From positions 2,790,001-2,854,000 of the forward strand of contig NC_052480.1 in NCBI RefSeq assembly GCF_009730915.1: 64,000 nt of DNA, in the 5' to 3' direction. The notes below the pieces were generated by a model. It saw only the letters and a program-made list of their open reading frames with translations. It had not been told where the DNA came from and made no database searches. Both the position numbers and the translations under genes were made by a program. The stretch's first letter is position 1. Each line of letters starts with the position of its first letter. The DNA is from Dioscorea cayenensis subsp. rotundata (taxonomy: Eukaryota; Streptophyta; Magnoliopsida; Dioscoreales; Dioscoreaceae). Of this stretch, positions 45,917-63,800 are shown piece by piece.

Positions 45917-46486
45917 CTCCTTCATATGCAAAAAAAGCCTTCAAGCCGAGGTTCCTTCGAATCAAAAAACTCATCAGTGAGCTTGAGAGCAGCGGTAGGG
46001 GAAGAAGAGGAGAAGCAAAAGACCGAGATGGAGGCTATTGAAGAGGTGGATAATGGAGGCGGAGAAGGAGAGAGAAACTCAATCGGAATTTTAGAGACCT
46101 AAGGTTAGAAGAGCAACCATCAACCAATTAAAAAATAATAATTTTTATCTGCCAACCATAGCAAGCCAAATGGCCACTCAAAAAATACTGGAATGAATAG
46201 TATTATTTGGGCATAGAATTAAGATGAAGTATATATATATATATATATTAGAAATTTTTTTTTGCTTTTTATACAGGGCGACTCAAACAAAAAAAAAATC
46301 AAAGGCCTAGTGAGACCATATGAAAGTTGCATATCACTGATTCACCACCGTAACCTATGACCCATAAGCTTTTATAATTTTATTTTTAATAATTTTTTAT
46401 ATAAAATCATAATTTTACTTTTCTTCATCAAACTGATTTCAAGTTTTCAACTTTTCACATATGACCTCATGCTAATCGAGCATGTG
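45917..46486. other. Unassigned stretch after the HSP20 remnant
   Basis: 45920-46100 is GA-rich with GAAGAGGAGAAGC-type sequence and no clear frame. A (TA)n run lies at 46231-46249. Nothing else recognised. Confidence 0.5.
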
Positions 46487-46965
46487 TTAGTCAAAAACCA
46501 ATCCCACTAATAAAATGGCTCACCAAACCATTTGCTTAAAGCAACGGCTTAATCAAATGGCACTCATAAACTAAAGGATGAAGGTAGTCAAATTTGGTGG
46601 CTTAGTAGGTGAAAAGCACTTTGCATTCTCCTATAAATAAGTGCCGAAGTTCTCATTTTTCAACACAGCAGAGAGAAAAGAAGAGAGACAAAAAGCGAGA
46701 AATTAAAGAGAAAAGAAGAGTGTTAGAAAATATTTTTGAGAGAGTTAGTATTTATCCTATTATAAGAGAGAATAATAGTTTTTCTATTTGTTATTAAAAA
46801 GAGTTTATAATTCTTGAAATTTTTTCACGTAGTAAATTCTTCTATCTTTGTCCATGATTTTTACCTTAATTATTTATGAGTTTTTCACGTAATATCTTTG
46901 TGTCTTTTACTTTTCAGTATTATTTTTATTTATTTTGCTACGGTACTGCTCTATTCGGTTCTATG
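46487..46965 (+). mobile_element. Possible solo LTR
   Basis: TGTTAGTCAAAAACC at 46487 is a plausible LTR start. A TATA box (TCCTATAAATAAG) at about 46629 is followed by a leader starting near CAACACAGCAGAGAG, and two copies of TTTTTCACGTARTAT at about 46823 and 46881, a motif I associate with Copia R/U5. No internal domain lies nearby. Both ends are uncertain. Confidence 0.4.
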
Positions 46966-47825
46966 TTTTATAACACTATGAAACCTCACGAGCGTAAATG
47001 AGTTCACTAATCACAAAAAGATCTTGTGTGACTCCTCAGATGAGATCTCAGCTTTCAGTTGTGTTTCCAAGTGATTTTCTAGGATGGAAAGATAAATTTT
47101 TTCTAATTAAATTGATGAAATATTGAAAAAATTTAACTAGCCATTAAACAATCCCCTCCCCCCGATGATAGTTGATTTGTTTAAACTTATATACATATTC
47201 TTAAAATTTCAAAAGTTCAATATAGTATCTAAAACCTATCTGTTTTTATTGAAGCTCAAATGAGGTTTTTTTTCATTGTTTTTAATAATATTTATGCATT
47301 TAAATCTATTTAATAGCAGAACATAAATAAAATCATATAAAAAAGACATAAGAAAAAAAACATATTTGGGGTTTCTATGCTGTGTATATCATTAAATCTA
47401 TAAAATTATTGAACATAAATAAAATAATAATAATAAGACAAAAAAGAATTATAGATCATTATAAAAATTAAATATATAATTTTAGAAGCAATATTATTTC
47501 ATTAAATATGTTAATGAGCTGCTGGGAGCATGAGAAATAATTTCAATTATCCGAGATATATAATTTTCATTTTTTATTTTTCAAACGTTGACTTAGTCAA
47601 TATTAATAAAAATAAATATTTTAAACTTTTATTATATTCTTATAATAATATTTATTACCAACATTAATATTTTTAAAATTAATTATTAAAAATATTAATT
47701 TAAATAATTAAATATTGAGAAAAAAAACTATAAGAGATAAATTTAGTGTTTGGTTGAAATCATGGACTATTTCATTTGGCAAACAAAGCCAAAACATAGT
47801 CATTATATATACATATATATATATA
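46966..47825. other. AT-rich intergenic stretch
   Basis: No gene, RNA or clear element recognised; short (TA)n at about 47803-47825. Confidence 0.55.
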
Positions 47826-47827
47826 TT

Positions 47828-48340
47828 GGGAAAATTATTTTTTAGTTCCTAAAAGTTTTAAACATCCCGCATGCACCTTCTCGAATTTGAATTGCACGAA
47901 AGGGCCCTCCTTTTTGGCGCCTTTTATTTTTCAATTTCCGACAAGCAGTACTTTTCAATTAACGCAATTCCTTACTGCTACTTATTTTATTTTACATCAC
48001 GTATTTCCCGCTTTTAAAATTATTAGTTTCCGCTTTTTAAAATTTGTTGTTTTTGCTTAACTACATAAGTCTTTCACTTAACATATAACACATTCTAGGC
48101 TTAAAATCTGACTTTTCCGCTTAAAATTATGGGGTTCCGCTTTAAAATTTAGTATTTTCGCTTAAAACCGAGAGTCACCCGCTAATATCCTGCTACCTTT
48201 ATGTCAACGCTCAATCACCCTTTGGCCGTCGAAAAGCTGTCCGAAAATAACCGTCGATAAGAGAAGGGTTTATCTTTAATACTCAAAACATAGGCTAATA
48301 CCGAACTTTTAAGTGATTGCTCATTTCGTATATATATTAG
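47828..48340. mobile_element. MULE-type terminal fragment or MITE
   Basis: Starts GGGAAAATTATTTTTTAG, like many plant MULE ends, and then holds repeated CCGCTTTTAAAATT / TTCGCTTAAAAC motifs. The string TTTCGCTTAAAACCGAGAGT near 48160 resembles TGCTTAAGAATCGAGAGTTT at 57723 in the large MULE, so it may be an end of a related element. No coding frame. Confidence 0.45.
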
Positions 48341-49633
48341 ATAAGATATAAATAGTTTTGTAACTAAGTTATTTTTACAGAAAACAAGTATATAAAATAA
48401 AACATTAATTTCTCAAGTAATGTAGGGAAACAAATGAGTCACTTGCATCTTTTGTTAAAATATATATGTATTAGATGAATATATAATGAAAACGAATAAA
48501 TCCTTTTTAAATATTAAAATGAATATCTTTTGTTAAACATAACCAGAAATTTCCAAGGTTGCAAATGATTTTAGCTAAATTTTAATAAAAATTTATTATA
48601 TAAATTCAGTGCATTATACTACACGTATTGGATATTTAACACATAACAAAACATTTTTAAGACAAATAAGCTATACGTGATTTTTTACATTTATTTTTTA
48701 TTTTTCAAATGAGTATAGTTGTTGATACTAAAATATCTTTTTGAATTCTAAACATTAAGTGGTGTAAAAAGCTGTAAACGACACAATATACATACATATA
48801 TAAATATATATACATATATACATACTTTTATTTTTTTAATAAAAATGATACATAATAAATAAGGATATGAAAATACTTAAATATATTTTTAGAAAACTAA
48901 AAAAAGTTAGAGTGTTTTTTAATATATATTTTATAAGTGTTTTGATAGAAATTATGAAGTTAAAAAAATAGACATCAAGTACAAATAGTAAGTTAGTCAT
49001 ATGCACATATATGAATTAAATTAAGCATAAGAACTACGAACATCTTTTGTCACAATTAAAAACTTTGGTTGAATTCAAAATCATTTAAACTAAAATTGAA
49101 AATTTGTATTTAATTGAAACATTATCAATGAATTAACACAAATGAAAATTTCCAACTATTTTCTCTTCAAAAAATAATTTGAGAGTGGAGAAGCATGGAG
49201 AACCTCTTGACAGAGTCCTCAAAATTGTTCTTTTTATTACTTTTAAAATCCACTTAAGAGCTCGAATTTTTCGGCGTAACCTTTGTTCTATCTAAATTCT
49301 TTTTTTAATTTAAGAAATGTAGCAGCTAATTTATTGAAAAAAGAGTACCAAAATACAAAAAAATGTTTATAAAGTTATTTATCTGACACAGTGATTCATC
49401 AAAATCATTATATATTTAACACAGCATTGCAAGATTATTGGCATAATGGAGATATCAAACACAGGCAATAAATGTCAAAGGAAAGCAAGCAAATTTATTT
49501 TATTATTAATAATACTGATACAAGGATAGTCCATTCATTTTGAAGAAACAAACAGCATAACCAGTGCATTAAGAAGAGACACAAAGATAGTACAACATGC
49601 ATCCATTATTACATTAGTAGTAATTAATGGAAG
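48341..49633. other. AT-rich stretch downstream of the GH1 gene
   Basis: No coding region. The part nearest 49633 should include the 3' UTR of the minus-strand GH1 gene. Confidence 0.55.
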
Positions 49634-54157
<4,524 letters not shown>

Positions 54158-54206
54158 TGTTAATCAAGTGAGTTTGGCGCACTTAAAGCAGAGTCTGTGG
54201 GTGGTC

Positions 54207-54214
54207 TTTTATAG
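54207..54214 (-). promoter_or_regulatory. TATA box of the GH1 gene
   Basis: On the minus strand CTATAAAAGACC lies about 50 bp upstream of ATG 54157, leaving room for a short leader. This supports the choice of that ATG. Confidence 0.6.
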
Positions 54215-55086
54215 GCGCAACATGTGTGAGGGAGCTTGTGGTCATTAATTATTGGAATTTATTAATTACAACTTGAATGAAACTGTGAGTAGCCCATGGC
54301 TTAGAGTGTAAATGATACACCTCTACTTGTAAAATATTCGGGACTCAATTCGCGAAAAACCTCAAACTTGACTCGTTATGATCGAGTCGAGCTCACACCC
54401 AAGTAGTTGGGCAGTCGGGTTTCCCGAGTTCAATCATTTTGATATTTGACTCGTGACTGCTAGCTCTAATATAGTATATATATAACATTAGATTTATTAT
54501 AAAATTACTATTTTAACCTTTTGACCTCAACTCGAGCTCGATCTCGAATTATAAGAACGGGCATAGTGATTTTTCAATCTACTACTCGAGCTGAGTGAAA
54601 GTTCTCGAGTAGCTCGATAGGTATACTCAATCGAGCCCTCGAGATATAAAAACAAATATACGATCGAATTGGGCTCAAGTATCAGCACCAAAATTTTTAG
54701 CTCGAGTTTGAGCTCCCAACTATTTAGCTCAAGCTCATGGCATTAGTTGAGATGAGTGATTTATTTTATTTTATTTTATTTATAATAATATTTATAATAA
54801 TAATAATAATAAATAGTAATAATGGTCAATCTTAAAAGTTCCATAAGTTGATATTCTTTCAAGCTTAACCTTTCTTCGTTGTTGACAGATAAGTGACTTT
54901 ATGGCTGAGTCCCTGAGATGAGGCGTAGGGATGGGGGAGTCACTTCCCATTTATTCCTTTAGCTCCGGAATGGGATTCTCCATCCCCATCCATCCTGATT
55001 GGGCAACTGGGAGAGGGAAACCTCACTCTCAGTCATGCAAGGATCCCCACTGTCTTTCTAATTACATAAATATGAGGGTAATACTA
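54215..55086. other. Intergenic with diverged interspersed repeats
   Basis: 54320-54740 is rich in CTCGAGCTCG/GACTCGAG-type strings, a composition seen in common plant non-autonomous repeats. 54890-55030 has GGAATGGGATTCTCCATCCC-type sequence of a similar kind. Neither has recognisable ends. No gene. Confidence 0.45.
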
Positions 55087-55700
55087 TGTTTTCATTTTTA
55101 AATTTATTTTAACCCCTACATTATATATGAGAATTCATCTCCTCGAGGACGTCCCTAGAATCATTTAGGGATGTCCTCGATCGAAGTTAGATGGTCATCT
55201 CAAACGACGATGCTAATGATGTATGAGTTTTGAAAAAGCAAAGATCCTGTCCTCTTTTCCTCCTCCATTTGAAAAAGCAAAAATTCGAGTCCCCTCTCCC
55301 TCCTCCATCCCCAAAAGAGATGGCTGATTGAACGCCCACTTATGTTTTCATTTTTAAAATTTATTTTAACCCACATTATATATATAGAGAATTCATCTCT
55401 TGGGGAACGTCCCCTTAATTCGCTTTCAGGGATGATCAACGCATCGCATAATTGAGATGGCCATCTAACAACTGATGCTAATGGTGTATAGTTTTGAAAA
55501 AGCAAAAATCCCATCCCTAGAATTCGTTTCTAGTGATGTACATGCATTAGTAATTAGATGGCCATCTAACAACTATGCTGATGGTATAGTTTTGAAAAAG
55601 CAAAAATCTCATCTTTTTTTCTCTATTTAAAAAACAAAAATTTAGTCCCCTTTTCCTCCTCCATCCCCAAAAAACAAGAGGATGGTGATTGAAACGTCTA
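55087..55700 (+). repeat. Tandemly duplicated hairpin repeat
   Basis: ATGTTTTCATTTTTAAA-TTTATTTTAACCC at 55087 recurs at 55343. Each copy continues through TATATATGAGAATTCATCTC, a hairpin (GAGGACGTCCCTAGAATCAT and partner in copy 1), TTAGATGGCCATCTAACAAC, and TTTTGAAAAAGCAAAAATC. A third, shorter copy covers about 55510-55690. The frames read here are spurious. Confidence 0.75.
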
Positions 55701-56929
55701 CTTTTGTCTTGTAGCTTTTATTTTATGCCCCCTCTCTACCCAACACACACACACAAAGTACGCACATGGCTTTTCCTCCTTCATAAAATACAATGGCCAG
55801 CTCTGTTTTGTAAATTTTTTTTTTCTTTTTTCTTTTAAAAAAAGAGTACGCACATGGCTTTTGGTTGGGTGTGAATTAATGTACACGTTTGTTGTCAATA
55901 AGATAAAGTCAAGGATAGAAAGAAATGGTTTGTATTATTTTATAGTTTTACATGTTATAAATAATTAAAATTAAATAAAATATCAAATATTATTTACAAG
56001 TTGTAGTAATATAAAATTGTATAACCATCTCTCCGAAAGTTGACATCTGTATTTTACACTAATTTATACTGTTATAATTAAAAATTATATTATAAATCTA
56101 GGGTTCTATACTATATGTCCCAAACAAAAATAATAAGAGGACCCAAGTTGTGAATGACCACTTTGACCTTTTCAAACAACCACAAGCCCTTGTAATGCAT
56201 TTTTTTTAATAATTATTTATTGTAGAATTATGATTTTATTTTTATCTTAACATCTATCATGTTCTTTCACATCCTAAGCCCTAAACAAAACATTTCTTAA
56301 AAAGAAACCTAAGCCTATGATGATCATTGGTTAGAGTTTTACACATATTCTTAAATTTCAAAAGTTCTATATAATATCTAAAAACTATTTTTATAAGGTT
56401 TTTTTCATAATTTCTTATAAAACACAAATAAAATTATATAAGAAGACAAAACCAAAATCTTAAATAATTAAAAACAAATTAAAAATATGTTTTAAATATT
56501 GATTAGAAACAATGTTATTTTATTGAATATGTTAATGAGAAAAAATTCCAATTATTAGAGATATACATGAAAGTTTTTAAATTTAATTAATTCTAATTAA
56601 AATAAACATTTCAACATTAAAATCCCTAATAACATTATAAAAGGACCTATTTTTGATAAATATATATATATATATATATTAAAAAGGCATATCCATGGAC
56701 CATATTTTTTTTTTTGAAAAAAAATAATATTATAAAATTGCATATCCATCTGTTAATCAACAGTGCCAAGAAAGGACATATTATAAAATTGGCACATATC
56801 AATCAACTTTACGGTGCCAAAAAAGGACCAATTCTTGAAAAACGAGATCTTATCCACACTTTTATTTATTTATCAGAAATAATAATAATCATAATCATAA
56901 ATGAATAAATAATATAATATAATATAGTG
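55701..56929. other. AT-rich intergenic stretch
   Basis: No gene recognised. (TA)n at about 56661-56680; two near-identical 40-bp segments around GCCAAGAAAGGACATATTAT and GTGCCAAAAAAGGACCAAT at 56764-56835. Confidence 0.5.
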
Positions 56930-57239
56930 AAAATTGTCAGAAAAACCTCCTAAATCTGTCATATTACCAAAAAACCCTCCTAATTTTGCAATCCTCAAAA
57001 CCCCCTTTCTTTTACACTCTATGATTTTGAAACCCCCAAAATATGTAATGGTGGTTAACGTAGTGATTTTTAAATTTTATGGACAAAAAATCGCCTTCAT
57101 AGGGAAGTCGTAGTTGCAGCCTAGTTTTCGCGGTGTGAGAGTAAGTGGGGAGGGTGGGGGTTTTGTTAGGGCTACAAACCATTTGAGCCGTTTGCTATCT
57201 TCTCTCAACTCGCGTCTCGACCTATTTTTGCACATCCTC

Positions 57240-60200
57240 CTGTAAAATTCGAACTTTTTCCTCGCCACCGGTGTCTCGGACGAGAAGTCCGCATAGTATT
57301 CGACATTTCATCAGTTTGCTGATCTAAGGTATTGATTATGGTTTTTATGTTACTATTCATCTACAGAAACATTTTTCTGCTTTTGTTTTGTGATTTTGTT
57401 TTTATTGGAAGACATTAAGCCTGCAGGGGGGTTTATTAACTGGGGTTTTGTTATAGTCATGAGGAAATTTCTGGCTAGGATTTTTGTTTTGTTTTACATT
57501 TTCGTCATCATAGTACCACGATCGAAATAGTTTTTTTCGATTGTTGTGATTTGTGTAATATTTATAATATCGCTTTCCTTTCAATCGATATAGTTGGAGT
57601 CAGATAAATGAGGGTCTCCATTTAAAGAACGAAGCTTTTTCACCGCTTTAAGTTTTTGTCGTCTCGGGCTTTAAATATTGGCATCCCTATTTAATAATAT
57701 AGGTCTCTATTTAATAAGTGATATCACTGCTTAAGAATCGAGAGTTTACTGCTTAACAACTTATATTTCGCTTAACAATTTGTGAATACTACCGTCGAAT
57801 GTGATGTTATTGTCGCAGGGCTTTGTGATTATGGCGATCAATCTAGTCGATCGGGCGTGCTACTTGACACCCGTGAGTGGAGACCGCTAGGTGAATTGAA
57901 AGTTCACATGATCCCTCGACATCGGAGATCATCCAGACACCGTCATGAAGATTCACCGAGTTTGAAGTCGTATTCCAAGAGCGGGCCCTTCTTGATTCTC
58001 ATCGCCGCAGCGTACAATAAACCGCATCAATAAATTCGAGATCGGGAAAACATCCGACTTTCGGACACAAGATGTGGCCCTCGTTTTAGTCTGCGTTGCG
58101 ATGGAAACGCAATGTGTTTCGAAGAAGAAAAACACGCCACTTTCGAAGAGGTATTTATCCAAAACCCACGAGACACGCGCAGAGACTCCATCGGAGAGCA
58201 CTCTTTAGCAACTCGTTGGACGTAGAGGGAGAAGAAAAATTTTTGCGAAACCATCGATGGTGCACTTTCACCCTCTTCCCAAATACCTCCCCGCTGGTTT
58301 CCCTAACCCGGATCGCTGATTATGCTCGATGATCTACACGGTACGTGGCGATACGCACGGGCGCGAGCGATGCTTGCCGGCTTATGGAGGACATTCCACA
58401 GCAAACTGCCGAGTGCAAGCTAGACGCCCGGGGAAGAAAGACCAACAGTGGTATATCAAGGGTTTGCTTGCCGCGCTTTAACATCCGGTTTTACTGAACC
58501 GGATCGGAACCGAAAGAAAGTCTGCTTTTGGTAAGATCCCAAGGATGTCGTGCTACGGTGAAAATACTTACCTAAGCAAGCGACGTATAGAAACCAGCTT
58601 TTGTCATTTCTCAAAAGGAAAAGAGGTAATAAATCACTGAACAATGTGTTTTAACGAGTGAGCGTTAATGTTTAAACATATTATTTACCGTTTAACTTTG
58701 TTCATTTACCGTTTAAAAAGTATCTTCAATGTTTAAAACTTTTGTTCTTTGTTTACGTTTATATTATAATGTTTAAATATATAAGTTCAATGTTTAACTA
58801 TAGTTTTTATTGTTTAAATTGAATGATTTCGCTAAATTGTTTGGTTTACACATGTTAGTTTCCTGAGCTGGTTCCGTACGACTTGACGAAAGATATATTT
58901 GTTTCCGGCCCAACCGCTCGGCTCAATGCTATTACTCCCGAACCACTTGCTCGAAGGCAAGATGAGATAGCAACCTCTTCCGTCGTGCGGCCGACGGAGA
59001 AGCCCTCTCCCTACCCCGCCAAATGCAACTACCCCCATCGACGACTTTGACATCGACACTCCCCCTATCGTGGCGCCCCAGCGACCACGGCAACGCCTCG
59101 AGCGGCACTAAGCGAGGATGTCACCGCAACTCTTACGCGAGCTTTTCATGAGATATTGATGACCGAGTTCCCTCGACTTGTCGCTAGGGTCGTGGCGTTA
59201 GAAGGCTGTCGCCATATCGATCGCGTCGTCCCATCCGAACAAATGAAGCACCTGGGACGTACGTGACGTCGGATTTCGACGACGATGACATCATCGGCGA
59301 GGCCATTTGAAAACGGCCACATTCGAAGAGGCTTGCAAAAAAGAGGAAAACAATAACGCCTTTCGTCTCTACCGCCACGGTGATGATGAAACAATAGCAG
59401 ACATCCATCGCCGATGATGGTACTAGAGCTTGATGACATGGCCGTCACGTTGGAGGAGATCACAGATGATGTTGCCATTGTTGCGGTTGATAAGATCAAT
59501 GACTCCGTCATGAACCCGGTGGAACGGGCGGCTTAAAGTGCGGCATCAAAGATGGACACAATCCCTGAAGAACAAGAACCAGCTAACATTGTGTCTCCCA
59601 TTGATCATCGCTTGCGTGGCGACGGTTGAGAAGGTCGTCGACTCTATTGTCCAACAAAATCATAGTCACGGTGGAACCAAAGGCCGACATTGCCGCATCG
59701 GCGGACACAATCGCACAGCATGAAGAAGCGATGTAAGGATATGTCTCGACTTGACGTCTGCTACGCCCGCATCGAGGAAGATGATCTTTGGTGCTAAACA
59801 CCGATAACCGTCAACAACATTGCAGACATGATGATCGCGAAAAGCAACCGCTGACGAGGGTCAAGGGAATGCTTGCCAAATAACGACGAGAGAGAAGATC
59901 AATGCCAATAAAAAATTAGAAGAAGTTCGGAAAGTCTTTATTCCGAAGAAGAAAAAATACGTTGGCCAATCGCGCCTCAACAAGTACGAATAGGAGTTGA
60001 TAAGGATCTTCCTCAACTACCCTATGGACAAGTAAGTTTGAGGTTTTTATGGTATTGTTTAAACTATTACATGTTACCCTTTAAGTTATATATTTAACGT
60101 TTAACTATTCCAGATAGAATTTAAACTATTATATTTTACCATTTAATTTATATAGTAACCGTTTAAATATTCGACATAGAATTTAAGCAGTTGATGTATT

Positions 60201-60990
60201 AGTTAAATATTTATAATATTGTTTACGTATCTCTATTACCGTTTAACCGCTATGACTGTCGTGTGGTAGAATGACTCTGTCAGCCTCACACGGTCCAGGT
60301 TATTCGATCTGCTTGAGGGGAAGGAGATGGTCGCAAAACCATGTGATGGGACGGCTTTTCGTATGTATAATCCAAAAATTCGCGCGATAGTGCCATATCG
60401 TTATAAGAAGCGCCTCCCATCACACCCGACCAGCTGGGCGATGTTTATGTCGATGCGGAAGACGCCGCATGATACCACTATGGCTATGATCGGAGATGCC
60501 GCGTGCAACTTGCATGATATTGAAATTGTCATCCTCCCGATAATTATGAATGGTCACTTCCATGTCGTCATCCTTGACAATGACAAACAAGAATGCAGGC
60601 ATTATACTTCATGCCAAAGCAAGGAATACGATAAAGACACGCTAGACATGGAAACTGCTTTAATAATTTGTGTTTGAGTAATAGTGTTTGGTAAATAACC
60701 GGTATTCTAATATGAACTTCTATACCTCCACAGCGGAACCTATTCGACCTTTGTATCGACATGGAGTTCGGCGAGTCGGCGACCGTAAAGTACCTATTTG
60801 TTCATGACACTGAAACCCCACGACAAAAATAAGGAAGTGTTGACTGTGCTGTCTATGTGATGCAGTTTATCGAGCAGTTACTTGCAGATGAGAAGCTACG
60901 GCTACCGCAGATGGACGCCCCTAATTTGTGATTAAAGTATGTTTCCCGCATACTTAAGGATGGGAGGGCAGCCGACATCACTGCCAAAGG
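57240..60990 (+). pseudogene. Ulp1-like C48 peptidase gene of a MULE (DUF1985-like N-terminus)
   Basis: The N-terminal part at about 58020-58100 reads INKFEIGKTSDFRTQDVALV, resembling the F-IG-F-DVALILGL signature of DUF1985 in transposon Ulp1 proteins. A low-complexity middle follows (58860-59560, for example ILMTEFPRLVARVVALEG). The peptidase domain is at 60290-60960: SWAMFMSMRK, then VILPIIMNGHFHVVILDNDK with the catalytic His, HYTSCQSKEYDKD, and in the last exon GSVDCAVYVMQFIEQLL with the catalytic Cys at about 60843. The Gln expected before it is a TAA at 60829-60831 (CAA to TAA). Introns hold GTTTAA-type repeats. Related proteins remove SUMO-like modifiers; here the role in the transposon is unknown. 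Confidence 0.8.
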
Positions 60991-61632
60991 GGAGTGTTCG
61001 AAAGCGGGTTCATAGAATACGTTGTCTTAGTTTCAAATGTAAACAAGTTTAAATTCAATTCATTGTCTTCGAAGAACATGACAAATTTTGTCAATGTAAA
61101 TTTACATGTACCTATATTTATATACTTGACTCTTTTTTTAACCTTCCAGTATAATTGTTTAACTTGCACTTTCATTGTTTAATTTTAAGTTTAATTGTTT
61201 AACTATCAATGTCATTGTTTAAATATCCATGTTACAGTTTAAGAAGAACTAGTTACTTGTAAAAATAACTATTTAAATTTTAAAATAATAATGTCTCTAT
61301 TTAAATACATGTGTTAACTGTAACAATAAGGTTTTCTCTGTTTAAAAATGAAAAGTTGGCACATAATTAAGTTAGTTTCTTTTTAAAAATCTGCTGTTTT
61401 ACAATGGCTAGTCGGCGATAGTTTCATTGCAAAGATCCGCGATTGTGGCCGAGGCACGTGGCGTGACGCAGCGTAACTCGCGGGACCTCGAAAGGCTCGT
61501 AACTTCGATCCTCTTTTCGCCTAGGGACGCCCGGGTTACCTTCTCGTCACGAGACGGTCATAACGCAGCTGATTCACGATTCATCCATAGTCTTGTCGTC
61601 ACGTCGGTATGGGAATATAGCTTCCTTATACG

Positions 61633-63800
61633 CTAGTTTGTAATTATCGACGGTGAAGTAGCCGCTAATAAATCGATGAGCGTTGGTGTTTGTCGCATTA
61701 TTAGCAGTATAGCGTGTTTACACGGGATACCATAAACTTGCCACCTGAGACATGAGCATGTTCTGATGGTAAGATCTACAGAGTAGCTGCACTGGTCAAT
61801 CACTTCATAACGATATCGACACAACGACCAACAAGAAGATTTCGGCTATCCTCCACAAGTATCTCCACCTTCGAATGTATGTCCGGGCACAAGTAGGTCT
61901 CCCATTTGTTCACTTGTTCACGGCGGTTACATAACATGTGCATTAACTTGAACCTGTATAGCGTACAACACAAATCTCAGACAAGGTTAAGCGAAGACAT
62001 TGATATTTAAACATAAACACACTTTATTAAACAGTATTATCATAAATTAAACAATGATATAGATGGTTAAATGTAGAAAAATATATTTGAATATTTATAA
62101 ACTATTTTAAAGGAAAATATGAATTCGTAAGTGAAAATGAACATTCGAATACCTTATGGAGTCGACCATCTTCATTACCGGCAAATGCCGAGCTTCTTTG
62201 ATCCAAGCATTGAATGACTCCGCGACATTGGAATACATCTCACCCCAACGTTCGCCTCTGAACAGATAATTCGACCAATGTGCCATATCCGATTTATTAA
62301 TCAACCAGTGATGAGCTTCTAGTGATGTGGCCTGCAGTTCATTCACGGTATCATCAAAATCTTTAGTCGTGGATGCCCACGCAATACGAAAGTATAAAGA
62401 CCAGCACTCCTCTCTTAATGCCTTTCCTAGTCTGATGTTAGCTTTCATGAAATTGGCCTCCAAGTGTCGAAGACAGTATGCATGTGGGGAAGAAGGGAAG
62501 ACTCTCGCAATAGCGTTCACAAGGCCTTGGACCTGTCCGAGACGAATGTAATTATCTCATGATAATCTCCTTCCCGTATAAAAGCATCACCTAACTTGGA
62601 TATGAACCAAGTCAATTGGCATCGGGTCTCGTTGTCGACAATCGAAGGCGGCGTGGAAGAAACCATTATTTCCATCTTTGCCTATAGCATCCAGTAGAGT
62701 ACCCCGATACTTTCCAAGGAGGTAGGTACCATCGAGAAACAATAGCGGCCTGCAAGCCTTCTTGAATCCGACAATACATGCTTTGAAAGAAAAGAATGCA
62801 CGTTTAAATCGCTCACCGTCTCTTTCCACAATCGCAATGATGTCGGGGTTTGCCTCAACCACCTTATCCACGTACCAAAGCAACAAATCATAGCTGGAGA
62901 TGTCGCTGCCGTCGAGCATTACCCAGGCATGTTCTTTTCCCAACCAAACCTGCTTGTATGGAATGCGGACACCATATCACCCATGCGCTTACCCATTTTT
63001 TGGACGCTTTCGGGTGTGAGGTCGATCCCACTCCACCACCGCAAGTGTGTGACGGGTTCATTGACTTTATTCTAAAAGTATTTTTATTATATTCTTTTGA
63101 TGCATGAATGCGCCATTGATAACTAGCAGCAGCGACATTCCACGATCATCCGGGTGTTTCTCGTTCTTTATGAATTTGAAGTCGAAATTCGTTTGATTGC
63201 AAAAAATTTCAAAAGTGCGTCCCCGAAAATGTTCGATAAGGAAGGAAGACATTCCACACCGTCGGGTTTGCCATAGGGGTTGACCGAGGCGCTCGTAGAA
63301 ATCCAATTTCCGCCAACACTTCAGGTTTAAAGCGAAACCATCCATAAGTTAAGCAGAGACATAACGTGCTTAAATGATAAAAATCATAATTTAAGCGTTA
63401 AGTCAAAAAAAGTTACACGATGAAGATAAAATTTAATTTCAATCAGAATATATTTAAATAGAGCCTGTTAAACTTAAACCGTAATGAACTTATACAACTA
63501 GATAAACATAAAAAGAGAATAATCTTACAGACGAAAAACTAATTTTTCGGTAGGATTCGACAATGCCACATCGTCTTTTCTCCACAACAAGATCGACTAC
63601 GAGCATTTGAAGATTGAGTGAGCGTGACACATCCGGCGGAAGTCGACATCGTTTTCTATTGGACAAGCCGTTTTATACGCATCGGGTGTGATAAACTTCA
63701 CCCTCACACGGGAAACATCAAGATCCCATCGCTCACATATCTCAGCTAACACCGACTCCCAAGAAGTCAGCACCGTGAACATTAGCACTATTCCCTCCCC
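61633..63800 (-). pseudogene. MuDR-type MULE transposase
   Basis: Four exon blocks on the minus strand. 63788-63515: SRVRVKFITPDAYKTACPIE and NDVDFRRMCHAH, the N-terminal PB1-like region, then VEKRRCGIVESYRKISFSS to a donor. 63345-62587: MuDR DNA-binding region (FDFKFIKNEKH, WRIHASKEY in a shifted frame) and the catalytic core with RPLLFLDGTYLLGKYRGTLL (first Asp). 62520-62107: AYCLRHLEANFMKAN and AESFNAWIKEARHLPVMKM. 61990-61633: SWIM zinc finger CSCLRWQVYGIPCKHA. Frameshifts at about 63110, 62560 and 61830 break it. Its class catalyses cut-and-paste movement with 9-bp duplications. Confidence 0.87.

Noticed and set aside
59146..59511. Minus-strand Ser/Thr-rich frame
   Set aside because: Antisense to the middle of the Ulp1-like gene, whose plus-strand frame matches the neighbouring domains.
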